Part shown: piece by piece, positions 54,570 through 64,000 of the stretch
Numbering within the stretch: the first letter of the stretch is position 1
How the letters are laid out: the number at the start of each line of letters is the position of its first letter
Source of the DNA: Pseudomonas sp. SL4(2022)
Lineage (GTDB): Bacteria; Pseudomonadota; Gammaproteobacteria; Pseudomonadales; Pseudomonadaceae
Assembly (NCBI RefSeq): GCF_026625725.1
Contig: NZ_CP113060.1
Location: 3,230,001-3,294,000, forward strand
Reading direction: 5' to 3'
Length of the DNA: 64,000 nucleotides
Program-made: the position numbers and the translations under genes
The notes under the pieces: model-generated
The model's input: the letters and a program-made list of their open reading frames with translations, nothing else
The model's database searches: none
What the model was told of the DNA's origin: nothing

Positions 54570-54587
54570 TCGGTTCGCGATCGTAAG

Positions 54588-54618
54588 CAAGGGCACCGCT
54601 GAGGTGCCCTTGTTGTTT
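54588..54618. terminator. Terminator between ibpA and the EAL gene
   Basis: CAAGGGCACC (54588-54597) pairs perfectly with GGTGCCCTTG (54603-54612) around a 5-nt loop, then TTGTTT. It lies between convergent genes and its tail overlaps the stop of the EAL gene. Confidence 0.85.
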
Positions 54619-57600
54619 ACAGGGGCACGGGCAGGCGGTTGTCGTGCAGCAGTTGATGGAACTGCTCAAGCGGTACCGGTTTACTGAACAGGTAGCCCTG
54701 GTAGTGGTGGCACCCCTGCTGCTGGAGAAAGTCCAGTTGCTCGATCTGTTCGACCCCCTCGGCAATCATGTCCAGTTTCAGGCTGCGGGCCATGGCGACA
54801 ATGGCGCGGATGATTTCTGCGTCGTTGGCGTCCAGGGTGGCGTCACGGACAAAGGATTGGTCAATTTTCAGGACATCCACCGGCAAGCGCTTGAGGTAGG
54901 TCAGTGAGCTGTAGCCTGTACCGAAATCGTCCATGGCGAAGGTTACGCCCAGGCGCTTGAGACGGTTCATTTTGGCGATGGTGTCGTCGATGTTCTGGAT
55001 CACGATACCTTCGGTGATCTCCAGTTTGAGCATATTGGGCGGCAGCTGGCTGCTGGTCAGGCTGCTTTCTACCAGCTCAACAAAATTGTGTTGGCGGAAT
55101 TGGCGTGGGCTGATGTTCACGCACAGGCTGAATTGTCGAGTATTGAGCTTGTTCTGCGCCAACAGCTGGGCGCAGGCGTGGCAGGCTTCGGCGAGTACCC
55201 AGCCGCCGACTTCAAGGATCATCCCGCTTTCTTCAAGGATGTGGATGAACATCGCGGGTGATTGCGCCCCCAGCGTCGGGTGAATCCAGCGCAACAGGGC
55301 TTCAGCGCCAATGATCTGGTTGTTGCGTGCGTCTACCTGGGGCTGGAAGTACAGTTCGAATTCGCCTCGGGCCTGGGCCAGGCGCAGGTCGTTCTCCAGG
55401 CGCAAGCGTTCACTGGCGGCCTTCTGCATGGTGTTGCGAAACAGCTGAATGCAGTTGCGTCCAGAGTCTTTAGCCCGGTATAGGGCTATGTCGGCGCGCT
55501 TGAGCAGGTCTGATGGGGTTTCGCCATGGTCGGGGATCAGCGCGATACCGATGCTCGGGGTGACCTGCAGCTGATGGCCATCGAGCAGCATGGGTTCGGC
55601 CAGTAAGCGACGTAGTTTTTCCGCCATGCTCCGTACTTGGGCGACCACCGCTGAGCGATTTCCCTCCAGGCCGGAAATCAGCACAACAAACTCATCGCCC
55701 CCTAAGCGGGCCACCGTATCTTCCTGGCGCACGCTGGACTGCAGGCGTGTAGTGACCAGTTTGAGTACGGCATCGCCCACGGGATGACCGAGCGAGTCAT
55801 TGATGTGTTTGAAGTGATCCAGATCGAGAAACAGCAAGGCGCCGCGCAGTTGATGGCGTTTGAGCAGGGCGATCTGCTGGGTCAGTCGATCCATCAGCAG
55901 GGCGCGGTTGGGTAGATTGGTCAGCGAGTCATGGTAAGCCAGGTGCTGTACCTGGGCCTGGGCATCCTTCAGCTCGCTGATGTCGCGTGCAGTCAGCAGC
56001 AGGCAGGGTGTGTTGTTGAGTTCGATGGGTTCGACTGATACTTCAACCAGCTTGGTTCGTCCGTCCCGATGACGACCGCGCATCTCCATGTGGTAGACGT
56101 GACCATCGTGCTTGAGTCGGTCCACCATCCGATCGCGTTCGGCCAGATCGGCCCATACCTGGAGGTTGATGGCGCTTTGACCGATCACTTCTTCGGGTTT
56201 ATAGCCTGTCAGGCGGGTGAAGCCTTCGTTGACCTCTATGTAACGTCCACTGTCGCGCTCGGAAATCGTGATGGCGTCCGGGCTTGAGTGAAATGCCAGG
56301 GCGAACTTTTCCTGGCTGGCTTGCAGTTGCGCCTGGGCTTTCTGGCGTTCGCTGATGTCGCGAAAGGTAGTGAGGATACAGCTTTGCTCATTAAGCATGA
56401 TCGGCCGTGAGGACACCACGCAGGTAATCAGCTGGCCGTGTTTGTCGAGGAAATCCGCCACCTCATTGTCCAGGCTTTGGTCGCGCTGCAACTTGTTATA
56501 AAGGTGGGTGCGCTGGCTCAGGTCAGCCCATAGATTGAGCTCGGTCATCTTGCGCCCGACCACTTCGTCAGGTTGCCAGCCGAAGGTCTGACTGAAGCTG
56601 GAGTTGATCTCCATGGCAAAGCCATCCGGCAGCGTTGTGAGTGCGACAGGATCAGGGCTGGCCTGAAACAGGCTGGCAAACTTGGTTTCTGAGGCCGCGA
56701 GGCTTTGTTCGCGGCGCACCCGCTCACTGATATCGATAAGGATTCCAGCCATGCGCTCAGGCTGACCTTGAGCGTCACGGTAAAGCTTGGCGGTGCTTTC
56801 CAGGTAGTGCACTTCCTGGTTGGCATAGATCGCCCGGTAGGTGACCTGATAAGCCTCACTGCTACCTTCAGCCAGTGCCTGGTAGTGCTTGCGCATGGCA
56901 TGGCGATCCGCCAGGGGAATGCAACTGAAGAACTTGCGGAAGTCGTCGTGAAACGGCTCTTCTTTCAGACCGTGTAGTTTGGAAGCACGGGCCGAGCCAA
57001 ACAGCATGTTGCTGGGGATGTGCCAGTCCCAGGTGCCCAATGCAGCCGAGTCCAGCGCCAGGTCAAGACGTTCCTGGCTGTCCTTCAGAGCCTGTTCCTG
57101 CTGACGTTGCAGAGTGATATCACGCAGTGAGAGCACCAGGCATGGCACCCCGGCCAGGTTGATTTCACCGCCAAATAACAGGTTTCTGCGAATACTGCCG
57201 TCACGATGATAAAGCGGGACTTCCAAGCCATTCAGCGTGTTGTTGTGCACGGCACTCATCATCCGTTGACGGTCCTTGAGGCAGGCCCAAATCCCCATCT
57301 CCAGAGAGGTTCGGCCCAAGGTCTGGGCGCTGGTCCAGCCGAATTGATGCTCGAAGCCGGCATTGATTTCGATAAAGCGTCCGCTGGACTTTTCGGTGAT
57401 GACAACTGCGTCAGGGCTATAGTTGAAGGCCTGGGTGAATTTCTCCTCGCTGCTACGCAAGGCTTGCTCGCTGGCTTGTTGTTGGGTGATATCACGGATC
57501 ACGCCGATGATCCGCTGTTTGCCATCGGCACCCTGCTGCAGGCTGCCGCTGATCTCCAGCCAATGCAGGCTGCCATCAGGCCAGCGAATACGATGGCGAA

Positions 57601-57916
57601 AGGCACGTGTGCTGGGGGCGCCGGTGAACAGTTGCTCGAAGCGTTGGAGAGTTGCCGGGCGGTCTTCTTCAGGGATCAGTTCGATGTAGTCGATCTGTTT
57701 TTGCAGTGGCTGTTTGGGGTCGAGGCCGAACAGGGCCTGGGCTCCCCGTGACCAACTGACTCGGCCGCTTTCGATGTCCCAGAGCCAAGCACCCAGTTTG
57801 GCGTCATTGAGCGCTCGCAATAGATGTGGCGCATCGTTCCAGGTGCTTTCGAATTCGGCAGGATCCAGTGCCGGGATAAACGGCAGTGGCGGACGGCGAT
57901 CACTGGATTTAGCCAC
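54617..57916 (-). CDS. Five-PAS GGDEF-EAL cyclic di-GMP protein
   Basis: A 1099-residue cytosolic protein: five PAS/PAC units (about 30-150, 155-275, 285-405, 410-530 and 535-655), GGDEF domain with LGGDEFVVL near residue 738-745 and EAL domain with AEALLRW near residue 870, then EITEGI, MDDFGTGYSSLTYL and KIDQSFV. Both catalytic motifs are intact by eye. No membrane segment is present. The start is GTG 57916 with AAGGAAG 12 nt upstream. It likely tunes cyclic di-GMP to an internal signal; the net activity cannot be read from the sequence. Confidence 0.92.
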   Translation of the reverse strand: MAKSSDRRPPLPFIPALDPAEFESTWNDAPHLLRALNDAKLGAWLWDIESGRVSWSRGAQALFGLDPKQPLQKQIDYIELIPEEDRPATLQRFEQLFTGAPSTRAFRHRIRWPDGSLHWLEISGSLQQGADGKQRIIGVIRDITQQQASEQALRSSEEKFTQAFNYSPDAVVITEKSSGRFIEINAGFEHQFGWTSAQTLGRTSLEMGIWACLKDRQRMMSAVHNNTLNGLEVPLYHRDGSIRRNLLFGGEINLAGVPCLVLSLRDITLQRQQEQALKDSQERLDLALDSAALGTWDWHIPSNMLFGSARASKLHGLKEEPFHDDFRKFFSCIPLADRHAMRKHYQALAEGSSEAYQVTYRAIYANQEVHYLESTAKLYRDAQGQPERMAGILIDISERVRREQSLAASETKFASLFQASPDPVALTTLPDGFAMEINSSFSQTFGWQPDEVVGRKMTELNLWADLSQRTHLYNKLQRDQSLDNEVADFLDKHGQLITCVVSSRPIMLNEQSCILTTFRDISERQKAQAQLQASQEKFALAFHSSPDAITISERDSGRYIEVNEGFTRLTGYKPEEVIGQSAINLQVWADLAERDRMVDRLKHDGHVYHMEMRGRHRDGRTKLVEVSVEPIELNNTPCLLLTARDISELKDAQAQVQHLAYHDSLTNLPNRALLMDRLTQQIALLKRHQLRGALLFLDLDHFKHINDSLGHPVGDAVLKLVTTRLQSSVRQEDTVARLGGDEFVVLISGLEGNRSAVVAQVRSMAEKLRRLLAEPMLLDGHQLQVTPSIGIALIPDHGETPSDLLKRADIALYRAKDSGRNCIQLFRNTMQKAASERLRLENDLRLAQARGEFELYFQPQVDARNNQIIGAEALLRWIHPTLGAQSPAMFIHILEESGMILEVGGWVLAEACHACAQLLAQNKLNTRQFSLCVNISPRQFRQHNFVELVESSLTSSQLPPNMLKLEITEGIVIQNIDDTIAKMNRLKRLGVTFAMDDFGTGYSSLTYLKRLPVDVLKIDQSFVRDATLDANDAEIIRAIVAMARSLKLDMIAEGVEQIEQLDFLQQQGCHHYQGYLFSKPVPLEQFHQLLHDNRLPVPL

Positions 57917-58019
57917 GACAAACGCTTCCTTTGCATGCGTGGGTTTCCTGGTCGCTGGCTGAGCAACGGGGCAGAGTCATGCAGAAACCTTTCTTATCGT
58001 TATAAGCCCACGTTAGCCC

Positions 58020-58913
58020 TTAGTCGCTGGCCATTGCAAGGCCATCACGGTGAGCATCCAGCAGGTTCATAAAGGCTCGTGCAGCGTTGGAAAGGGTACG
58101 CTCGGTATGGCTGATATAGCCCAACTGACGGGTCAGCTGGATGCCCGGTAATGGCAGGCGCGCGACTTGGTCATCGAGCATGGTACGTGGCAATACACTC
58201 CAGGCCAGTCCGATGGACACCATCATCTTGATGGTTTCCAGGTAGTTGGTGCTCATGGCGATATTCGGCGTCAGCCCCTGGGCTTCGAACAGACGCCGCA
58301 CAATGTGGTGGGTAAAGGTGTTGCCGCCGGGAAATACCGCCGGGTGATGCGCCACATCGGCCAGGCTGATCGCCTGGCTGCGTGCCAGCGGATGCTCGGG
58401 GGCGGCGACGAAATCCAGTGGATCGTCCCACACCGCCACGGCATGCACCGGTTCGCGGGTTTCCGGGGCGAGGGTGATCACCGCCAGTTCAGCGCGGCCA
58501 TGCAGCACTTCCTCATAGGCCACCTCGGAGTCGAGAAACTGGATATCCAGGGCCACCTGCGGATGCGCGCGGGTAAAGGCGCGCAGCAGCGGTGGCAGGC
58601 GGTGTAGGCCAATGTGGTGGCTGGTGGCCAGGGTCAGGCGACCGCTGATCTCGCCATTCAGGTTGGTCAGCGCGCGGCGCGTATCATCGAGTACGTTGAG
58701 TATTTGGTAGGCCCGCGGCAGTAGCGCGCGACCGGCTTCAGTCAGGCTGACCTCGCGGCCCAGGCGATCGAACAGGCGCACACCCAACTGCTGCTCCAGA
58801 CTGGCGATGCGTTTGCTCACGGCCGGCTGGGTCAAAAATAGACGCTCTGCCGCTTCCGAGAAGCTACCGAGTTCGGCAATGGCGATAAAGGCATTGAGTG
58901 TGGCGAGATCCAT
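58020..58913 (-). CDS. LysR family transcriptional regulator
   Basis: A 297-residue LysR protein with the N-terminal winged helix-turn-helix (MDLATLNAFIAIAELGSFSE, TQPAVSKRIASLEQQLGVRL) and a periplasmic-binding-like effector domain. It is divergent from leuC, with 181 bp between containing two palindromes that fit LysR boxes. It probably regulates the leucine genes or itself; the effector is not known. This pairing is usual in pseudomonads. Confidence 0.9.
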   Translation of the reverse strand: MDLATLNAFIAIAELGSFSEAAERLFLTQPAVSKRIASLEQQLGVRLFDRLGREVSLTEAGRALLPRAYQILNVLDDTRRALTNLNGEISGRLTLATSHHIGLHRLPPLLRAFTRAHPQVALDIQFLDSEVAYEEVLHGRAELAVITLAPETREPVHAVAVWDDPLDFVAAPEHPLARSQAISLADVAHHPAVFPGGNTFTHHIVRRLFEAQGLTPNIAMSTNYLETIKMMVSIGLAWSVLPRTMLDDQVARLPLPGIQLTRQLGYISHTERTLSNAARAFMNLLDAHRDGLAMASD

Positions 58914-58967
58914 GTGGCAAGTCCTGGCGGGCGAGTATGTGGATTGGCGTCAGCATGCCGCAGTCGC

Positions 58968-58982
58968 ATTCCGATTTGGAAT
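58968..58982. promoter_or_regulatory. Candidate LysR operator 1
   Basis: ATTCC-GATTT-GGAAT is a perfect 5-bp inverted repeat with a T-N11-A core, in the lysR-leuC divergent gap. Confidence 0.5.
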
Positions 58983-59004
58983 CCTTTGAATAAAAAATAT
59001 GAAT

Positions 59005-59022
59005 TTGAGTAATTTCACTCAA
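59005..59022. promoter_or_regulatory. Candidate LysR operator 2
   Basis: TTGAGT-AATTTC-ACTCAA is a perfect 6-bp inverted repeat 23 nt after operator 1 and 72 nt before the leuC ATG. Confidence 0.5.
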
Positions 59023-59094
59023 GCTCATAGGATTGCCGCATAAGCCAAAGGGCTATTCGCCCATGCATAGAAAGACGCTGATGAGGGAAAGCTG

Positions 59095-60522
59095 ATGGCC
59101 GGCAAAACGCTGTACGACAAGCTCTGGGAGATGCACGAAGTGAAGCGTCGCGACGATGGCTCCTCGCTGATCTACATCGACCGGCATATCCTCCATGAAG
59201 TGACCTCGCCGCAGGCCTTTGAAGGGCTGCGCCTGGCGGGGCGCAAGCCGTGGCGCATCGACGCCAACATTGCCACCCCGGATCACAACGTGCCCACCAC
59301 CAAGGCTGAGCGCCAAGGCGGTTTGGAGGCCATTGCCGATGAAGTGTCGCGTATCCAGGTACAGACCTTGGACGAGAACTGCGATGACTTCGGCATTCTC
59401 GAATTCAAGATGAACGACGTGCGTCAGGGCATTGTCCACGTGGTCGGCCCGGAGCAGGGCGCCACCCTGCCGGGTATGACCGTGGTTTGCGGTGACTCGC
59501 ACACCTCCACCCATGGCGCCTTCGGTGCGCTGGCCCACGGCATCGGCACCTCCGAGGTCGAGCACGTGCTCGCCACCCAATGCCTGGTGGCCAAGAAAAT
59601 GAAGAACATGCAGGTGCGCGTCGAAGGCAAGCTGCCGTTTGGTGTCACTGCCAAGGACATCGTGCTCGCCGTAATCGGCAAGATCGGTACCGCCGGCGGT
59701 AACGGCCATGCGTTGGAGTTCGCTGGCAGCGCAATCCGCGATCTGTCGCTGGAAGGGCGCATGACCATCTGCAACATGTCCATCGAAGCCGGTGCCCGTG
59801 TCGGCCTGGTGGCAGTGGATGAGAAGACCATCGCCTACGTCGAAGGCCGCCCGTTTGCCCCGAAAGGCGCCGATTGGGCCGCCGCCGTGGCGCAGTGGCA
59901 GGACTTGGTGTCCGACGCCGATGCGCATTTCGACACCGTGGTTGAGCTGCGCGCTGAAGACATCAGGCCACAGGTCAGCTGGGGCACTTCGCCGGAAATG
60001 GTCCTGGCCGTCGACCAGAACGTGCCGGACCCAGCGGCAGAAAGCGACCCGGTGAAGAAGGACTCGATCATCCGCGCGCTGAAATACATGGGCTTGCAAG
60101 CCAATCAGGCGATCACTGATATCCAGCTGGATCGCGTATTTATCGGTTCCTGCACCAACTCGCGTATTGAAGACCTGCGCGCTGCCGCTGAAGTGGCCAA
60201 GGGCCGTAAGGTTGCCAGCAGCATCAAGCAAGCGCTGGTGGTGCCTGGCTCCGGTCTGGTCAAGGCGCAGGCGGAGCAAGAAGGACTGGACAAAATCTTT
60301 ATCGAGGCCGGTTTTGAATGGCGTGAGCCGGGCTGCTCCATGTGCCTGGCGATGAATCCGGACAAGCTCGGCAGTGGCGAGCATTGCGCCTCCACCTCCA
60401 ACCGCAACTTCGAGGGCCGTCAGGGCGCGGGTGGGCGTACGCACCTGGTCAGCCCGGCTATGGCGGCGGCGGCGGCGGTGACCGGCCGCTTTATCGATGT
60501 GCGCGAATTGATCCAGGCCTGA
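59095..60522 (+). CDS. leuC: 3-isopropylmalate dehydratase large subunit LeuC
   Basis: A 475-residue aconitase-family subunit. [20 protein letters not shown] and [20 protein letters not shown] give the Cys ligands of the 4Fe-4S cluster, and [20 protein letters not shown] is the large-subunit signature. With LeuD it isomerises isopropylmalate in leucine synthesis. The ATG has GAGGGAAAG upstream. Confidence 0.97.
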   Translation: MAGKTLYDKLWEMHEVKRRDDGSSLIYIDRHILHEVTSPQAFEGLRLAGRKPWRIDANIATPDHNVPTTKAERQGGLEAIADEVSRIQVQTLDENCDDFGILEFKMNDVRQGIVHVVGPEQGATLPGMTVVCGDSHTSTHGAFGALAHGIGTSEVEHVLATQCLVAKKMKNMQVRVEGKLPFGVTAKDIVLAVIGKIGTAGGNGHALEFAGSAIRDLSLEGRMTICNMSIEAGARVGLVAVDEKTIAYVEGRPFAPKGADWAAAVAQWQDLVSDADAHFDTVVELRAEDIRPQVSWGTSPEMVLAVDQNVPDPAAESDPVKKDSIIRALKYMGLQANQAITDIQLDRVFIGSCTNSRIEDLRAAAEVAKGRKVASSIKQALVVPGSGLVKAQAEQEGLDKIFIEAGFEWREPGCSMCLAMNPDKLGSGEHCASTSNRNFEGRQGAGGRTHLVSPAMAAAAAVTGRFIDVRELIQA

Positions 60523-60533
60523 GGACTACACAG

Positions 60534-61181
60534 ATGAAAGCCTTTACCCAACACACCGGCCTGGTTGCACCGCTCGATCGCGCCAACGTCGATACTGACC
60601 AGATCATCCCCAAGCAGTTCTTGAAGTCGATCAAGCGCACTGGCTTCGGCCCGAACCTGTTCGATGAGTGGCGCTACCACGATGTTGGTCAGCCCAATCA
60701 GGACAACTCCAAGCGCCCGGTGAATGAGGAGTTCGTGCTGAACTTCGCGCGTTATCAAGGTGCCAGCGTGCTGTTGGCGCGGGAGAATTTCGGTTGCGGG
60801 TCGAGCCGCGAGCATGCGCCTTGGGCATTGGAAGAGTACGGTTTCCGCACCATCATCGCGCCAAGCTTTGCCGATATCTTCTTCAACAACAGCTTCAAGA
60901 ACGGCTTGCTGCCGATCATCCTCACGGAAGACGAGGTCGATGCGCTGTTTCAGCAGGCCGAAGCCACCGTCGGCTATCAACTGACCGTCGACCTGGCCGC
61001 GCAAACCGTGACCCGTCCGGATGGCGTGCAGTACAACTTTGAGGTCGATGCCTTCCGCAAACACTGCCTGCTCAATGGTCTGGACGATATCGGCCTGACC
61101 CTGCAGGACAGTGACGCGATCAAGACCTTTGAAACCACCTATCAGCAGCGCAGCCCCTGGCTGTTCGGTGCAATCAAGTAA
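60534..61181 (+). CDS. leuD: 3-isopropylmalate dehydratase small subunit LeuD
   Basis: A 215-residue swivel-domain subunit with [20 protein letters not shown] and [23 protein letters not shown] 60534 has GAGG upstream and is 11 bp after leuC; a longer in-frame reading runs back into leuC and is rejected. The next gene is leuB after 51 bp, with no methyltransferase gene between. Confidence 0.97.
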   Translation: MKAFTQHTGLVAPLDRANVDTDQIIPKQFLKSIKRTGFGPNLFDEWRYHDVGQPNQDNSKRPVNEEFVLNFARYQGASVLLARENFGCGSSREHAPWALEEYGFRTIIAPSFADIFFNNSFKNGLLPIILTEDEVDALFQQAEATVGYQLTVDLAAQTVTRPDGVQYNFEVDAFRKHCLLNGLDDIGLTLQDSDAIKTFETTYQQRSPWLFGAIK

Positions 61182-61232
61182 TCAGCGGGCGAGTGCATTC
61201 GTCACTCGCCGATTAATGAGTTGAGAAAAAGC

Positions 61233-62315
61233 ATGTCCAAGCAGATTCTGATTCTCCCCGGTGACGGTATCGGCCCGGAAATCATGGCCGAAGCGGTCAA
61301 GGTGCTGAACCTGGCCAACGACAAGTACAACCTGGGTTTCGAGCTGAGTTTCGATGATCTCGGTGGCGCGGCTATCGACCGTTACGGCGTGCCGCTGGCT
61401 GACGAAACCCTGGAGCGCGCTAAAGCTGCGGATGCCATTTTGCTCGGCGCGGTGGGCGGCCCGAAATGGGACACCATCGACCCGGCGATTCGCCCAGAGC
61501 GTGGCCTGCTGAAAATTCGCTCGCAGCTGGGGCTGTTCGGCAATCTGCGTCCGGCGATTCTCTACCCACAGCTGGCCGATGCTTCCAGCCTCAAGCGCGA
61601 AATCGTTGCCGGTCTGGATATCCTCATCGTCCGTGAGTTGACCGGCGGTATCTACTTCGGCCAGCCGCGCGAGAGCAAGGTGCTGGAAAACGGCGAGCGC
61701 ATGGCCTACGACACCCTGCCGTACAGCGAAAGCGAAATCCGCCGTATCGCCCGCGTCGGTTTCGACATGGCCCGTGTACGAGGCAAGAAGCTCTGCTCGG
61801 TGGACAAGGCCAACGTGCTGGCCTCCAGCCAACTCTGGCGCGCCGTGGTTATTGAAGTGGCCAAGGATTATCCCGACGTCGAGCTCAGTCATATGTACGT
61901 CGACAACGCGGCGATGCAGCTGGTGCGTGCGCCGAAGCAGTTCGACGTGATGGTCACCGACAACATGTTTGGCGACATTCTTTCCGATGAAGCCTCCATG
62001 CTCACTGGCTCCATCGGCATGCTGCCGTCGGCGTCTCTGGACGCCAACAACAAGGGCATGTACGAACCGTGCCATGGCAGCGCGCCAGATATCGCGGGCC
62101 AAGGCATTGCTAACCCGTTGGCGACCATCCTGTCCGTGTCCATGATGCTGCGTTACAGCTTTGGTCAAGTGGCCGCCGCAGATGCCATCGAGTTAGCCGT
62201 CAGCAAGGTGCTCGATCAAGGCTTGCGTACTGGTGACATCTACAGCGCGGGTACGACCAAGGTCGGCACGGCGGCAATGGGTGATGCGGTAGTCGAAGCG
62301 CTGCGCAGTCTGTAA
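61233..62315 (+). CDS. leuB: 3-isopropylmalate dehydrogenase LeuB
   Basis: A 360-residue NAD-dependent decarboxylating dehydrogenase with [40 protein letters not shown] and the metal and substrate region [20 protein letters not shown]. It makes 2-oxoisocaproate precursor in leucine synthesis. ATG 61233 is chosen; an in-frame TTG four codons earlier is unlikely. Confidence 0.97.
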   Translation: MSKQILILPGDGIGPEIMAEAVKVLNLANDKYNLGFELSFDDLGGAAIDRYGVPLADETLERAKAADAILLGAVGGPKWDTIDPAIRPERGLLKIRSQLGLFGNLRPAILYPQLADASSLKREIVAGLDILIVRELTGGIYFGQPRESKVLENGERMAYDTLPYSESEIRRIARVGFDMARVRGKKLCSVDKANVLASSQLWRAVVIEVAKDYPDVELSHMYVDNAAMQLVRAPKQFDVMVTDNMFGDILSDEASMLTGSIGMLPSASLDANNKGMYEPCHGSAPDIAGQGIANPLATILSVSMMLRYSFGQVAAADAIELAVSKVLDQGLRTGDIYSAGTTKVGTAAMGDAVVEALRSL

Positions 62316-62369
62316 TCTTCCTGGCCCGCCGGAGGTCTCCGGTGGTCAGCTTATATAGGTGTAGTGGTT

Positions 62370-63482
62370 ATGAAACGTGTAGGTCTGATCGGTTGGCGCG
62401 GCATGGTCGGTTCCGTGCTGATGCAACGCATGCTGGAAGAACAGGATTTCGACTTGATCGAGCCAGTGTTCTTCACCACCTCCAATGTCGGCGGCCAAGG
62501 TCCGGCGATTGGCAAGGAAACGGCGCCTTTGAAGGACGCCTACAGCATCGATGAGCTGAAAAGCCTGGACGTGATTCTCACCTGCCAAGGTGGCGACTAC
62601 ACCAGCGAAGTGTTCCCCAAGCTGCGCGAAGCCGGCTGGCAGGGCTACTGGATCGATGCCGCCTCGTCGCTGCGCATGGACGACAGCTCGGTTATCGTGC
62701 TGGACCCGGTCAACCGCAAAGTCATCGACCAACAACTGGATGCCGGCACCAAGAACTATATCGGTGGCAACTGCACTGTCAGCCTGATGCTGATGGCGCT
62801 GGGTGGTCTTTACGAGGCTGGCCTGGTCGAGTGGATGAGCGCCATGACCTATCAGGCCGCCTCCGGCGCCGGCGCGCAGAATATGCGTGAGCTGATCAAG
62901 CAAATGGGCGCTATCAACGCCTCGGTAGCCGATGAGCTGGCCGACCCAGCCAGCGCCATTCTGGATATTGACCGCAAAGTGGCCGAAGCCATGCGCGGCG
63001 AGTCCTTCCCGGTGGATAACTTTGGTGTGCCGCTGGCGGGTAGCCTGATTCCCTACATCGACAAGGAGCTGCCGAACGGCCAGAGCCGTGAAGAGTGGAA
63101 AGGGCAGGCGGAAACCAACAAGATCCTTGGTCGCTTCAAGAACCCGATCCCGGTCGATGGCCTGTGCGTGCGCATCGGTGCCATGCGTTGCCACAGCCAG
63201 GCGCTGACCATCAAGCTGAACAAGGATGTGCCGCTGTCGGACATCGAAGGCCTGATCAGTCAGCACAACCCTTGGGTCAAACTGGTGCCTAACCAGCGTG
63301 AAGCAAGCATCCGCGAGTTGGGCCCTACTGCCGTGACGGGCACCCTGAGTGTACCGGTTGGTCGTCTGCGCAAACTCAACATGGGCTCGCAGTACCTTGG
63401 CGCGTTCACCGTCGGCGACCAACTGCTGTGGGGCGCGGCGGAGCCGCTGCGGCGTATGCTGCGTATCCTGCTGGAGCGTTGA
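62370..63482 (+). CDS. asd: Aspartate-semialdehyde dehydrogenase Asd
   Basis: A 370-residue enzyme of the gammaproteobacterial Asd type. The catalytic Cys135 lies in [20 protein letters not shown] and the NADP fold starts [20 protein letters not shown]. It makes aspartate semialdehyde for lysine, threonine, methionine and cell-wall diaminopimelate. ATG 62370 is chosen over a GTG two codons earlier. A 54-bp gap separates it from leuB. Confidence 0.97.
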   Translation: MKRVGLIGWRGMVGSVLMQRMLEEQDFDLIEPVFFTTSNVGGQGPAIGKETAPLKDAYSIDELKSLDVILTCQGGDYTSEVFPKLREAGWQGYWIDAASSLRMDDSSVIVLDPVNRKVIDQQLDAGTKNYIGGNCTVSLMLMALGGLYEAGLVEWMSAMTYQAASGAGAQNMRELIKQMGAINASVADELADPASAILDIDRKVAEAMRGESFPVDNFGVPLAGSLIPYIDKELPNGQSREEWKGQAETNKILGRFKNPIPVDGLCVRIGAMRCHSQALTIKLNKDVPLSDIEGLISQHNPWVKLVPNQREASIRELGPTAVTGTLSVPVGRLRKLNMGSQYLGAFTVGDQLLWGAAEPLRRMLRILLER

Positions 63483-63521
63483 TCGCGCGGCGCTGATACA
63501 TAAACGGGCTGCCTGAAAGGG

Positions 63522-63567
63522 GCGGGCTGTTGGGTGTTCGAGTCAAATCGAGCACCCATCAGCCTGC
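63522..63567. other. Imperfect long stem-loop between asd and the second asd-like gene
   Basis: GCGGGCTG, GGGTG and TCGA on the left (63522-63541) pair with TCGA, CACCC and CAGCCTGC on the right (63548-63567) with two small internal mismatches. A T-rich stretch follows, so it may end asd transcription. Confidence 0.6.
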
Positions 63568-63628
63568 TTCTTTGCATTTTGCGGGCCTGGCTATACAGTG
63601 CCGGGCTTATTTCGCTTGAAGTGTTGCC

Positions 63629-64000
63629 ATGACCCGAACCTTTGATATTGCCGTGATTGGTGCCACCGGTAGCGTTGGCGAAGCCTTGGTGCAATTGCTG
63701 GAAGAGCGCGAGTTTCCGGTGGCCAATCTGCACCTGCTGGCCAGTGGAGAGTCGGCAGGGCGCTCGCTGGCTTTCAAAGGCAAAAGCTTGCGCGTTCGCG
63801 ATCTGCAGGGTTTTGATTTTGCCAGTGTGCGCCTGGCGTTCTTTGCCGCAAGCAGTAAGGTTACCCAGATGTATGCGGCGCAGGCTGCTGCGGCCGGCTG
63901 TGCAGTGGTTGACCTGGCCAGTGGTCTGCCCGCCGAGCAGGCGCCGCGGCTGGTGCCTGAGGTCAATCCGCAGGTGCTCGCTGCGCTGAATGCGCCATAC
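63629..64000 (+). CDS. Asd-like protein (Usg family), N-terminal part
   Basis: The gene is open to the right window edge, giving 124 residues. TFDIAVIGATGSVGEALVQL is an Asd-like NADP-binding start of the Usg/second-Asd type often found after asd in pseudomonads. The catalytic region is beyond the window, so activity cannot be judged. ATG 63629 is used; no strong ribosome binding site is seen. Confidence 0.88.
   Translation, partial: MTRTFDIAVIGATGSVGEALVQLLEEREFPVANLHLLASGESAGRSLAFKGKSLRVRDLQGFDFASVRLAFFAASSKVTQMYAAQAAAAGCAVVDLASGLPAEQAPRLVPEVNPQVLAALNAPY

Noticed and set aside
59053..60444. 463-codon minus-strand frame opposite leuC
   Set aside because: Antisense shadow of leuC; no ribosome binding site or domain.
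60342..60533. N-terminal extension of leuD by 64 codons
   Set aside because: It overlaps the leuC 3' end in another frame; ATG 60534 has a ribosome binding site and the family start.
61182..63422. Minus-strand frames of 328 and 358 codons opposite leuB and asd
   Set aside because: Both lie fully opposite conserved enzymes and resemble no known protein.

Overview
This 64 kb window is chromosomal DNA of a Pseudomonas-lineage gammaproteobacterium. The evidence is the gene content and order: a polar-flagellum locus with FleN, FlhF and MotC/MotD, a ParC/ParP chemotaxis pair, a ccmA-I cytochrome c maturation operon directly after it, and the blocks aminotransferase/uvrB/transporter/gltX/tRNA and lysR/leuC/leuD/leuB/asd/usg. 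The species cannot be fixed from the sequence. It is unlikely to be P. aeruginosa: the hsbA-hsbR-hptB genes sit between fliJ and fliK, edd lies between pgl and eda, and no methyltransferase gene separates leuD from leuB. There is no insertion sequence, prophage or CRISPR array.

Layout. (1) 1-25.0 kb, plus strand: the end of fliI, fliJ, the HptB output module (hsbA, hsbR, hptB), fliK, fliLMNOPQR-flhB, flhA, flhF, fleN, fliA, cheYZAB, motCD, parC, parP, cheW and a DUF2802 gene. Sigma-54 type promoters lie before fliK, fliL and flhA, and a sigma-28 (FliA) promoter lies directly before parP, so the late part of the locus can respond to FliA made from the same cluster. (2) 25.0-26.9 kb, minus strand: an FlhB C-terminal-domain paralogue and a second FliK-like protein. 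(3) 27.0-34.35 kb: nine tightly overlapping ccm genes plus a small lipoprotein gene, closed by a bidirectional terminator. (4) 34.4-39.7 kb: mlaA with an overlapping periplasmic alpha/beta hydrolase, membrane proteins of unknown role, a GH17 membrane glucan enzyme and a DUF2061 protein. (5) 39.8-40.35 kb: tRNA-Asn followed by 149-bp tandem repeats that each carry the last 22 nt of the tRNA and its terminator. (6) 40.3-47.1 kb: aminotransferase, uvrB, an EamA transporter, gltX and two tRNA-Ala/tRNA-Glu pairs. (7) 47.2-58.9 kb: a 7TM-DISM GGDEF protein, the Entner-Doudoroff genes pgl-edd-eda, a thioesterase, dusC, an ibpA-type small heat shock gene with a sigma-32 promoter and a ROSE-like leader, and a five-PAS GGDEF-EAL protein. 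(8) 58.0-64 kb: a LysR regulator divergent from leuCD-leuB-asd and the start of a second asd-like gene, cut by the window edge.

How the genes fit together. The flagellar part holds the ATPase, stalk and length-control proteins, C-ring (FliM, FliN), export gate (FliOPQR, FlhA, FlhB), number and place control (FleN, FlhF), the late sigma factor and the full chemotaxis signalling core with its polar positioning pair. Transcript starts are suggested at fliK, fliL, flhA and parP. The most notable unexplained structures are the tRNA-Asn distal tandem repeats, the hairpin that masks the fliK ribosome binding site, the hairpin shared by the aminotransferase 3' end and the tRNA-Asn promoter, the repeated acidic motif in the CheA linker, and the FlhB-like/FliK-like accessory pair.
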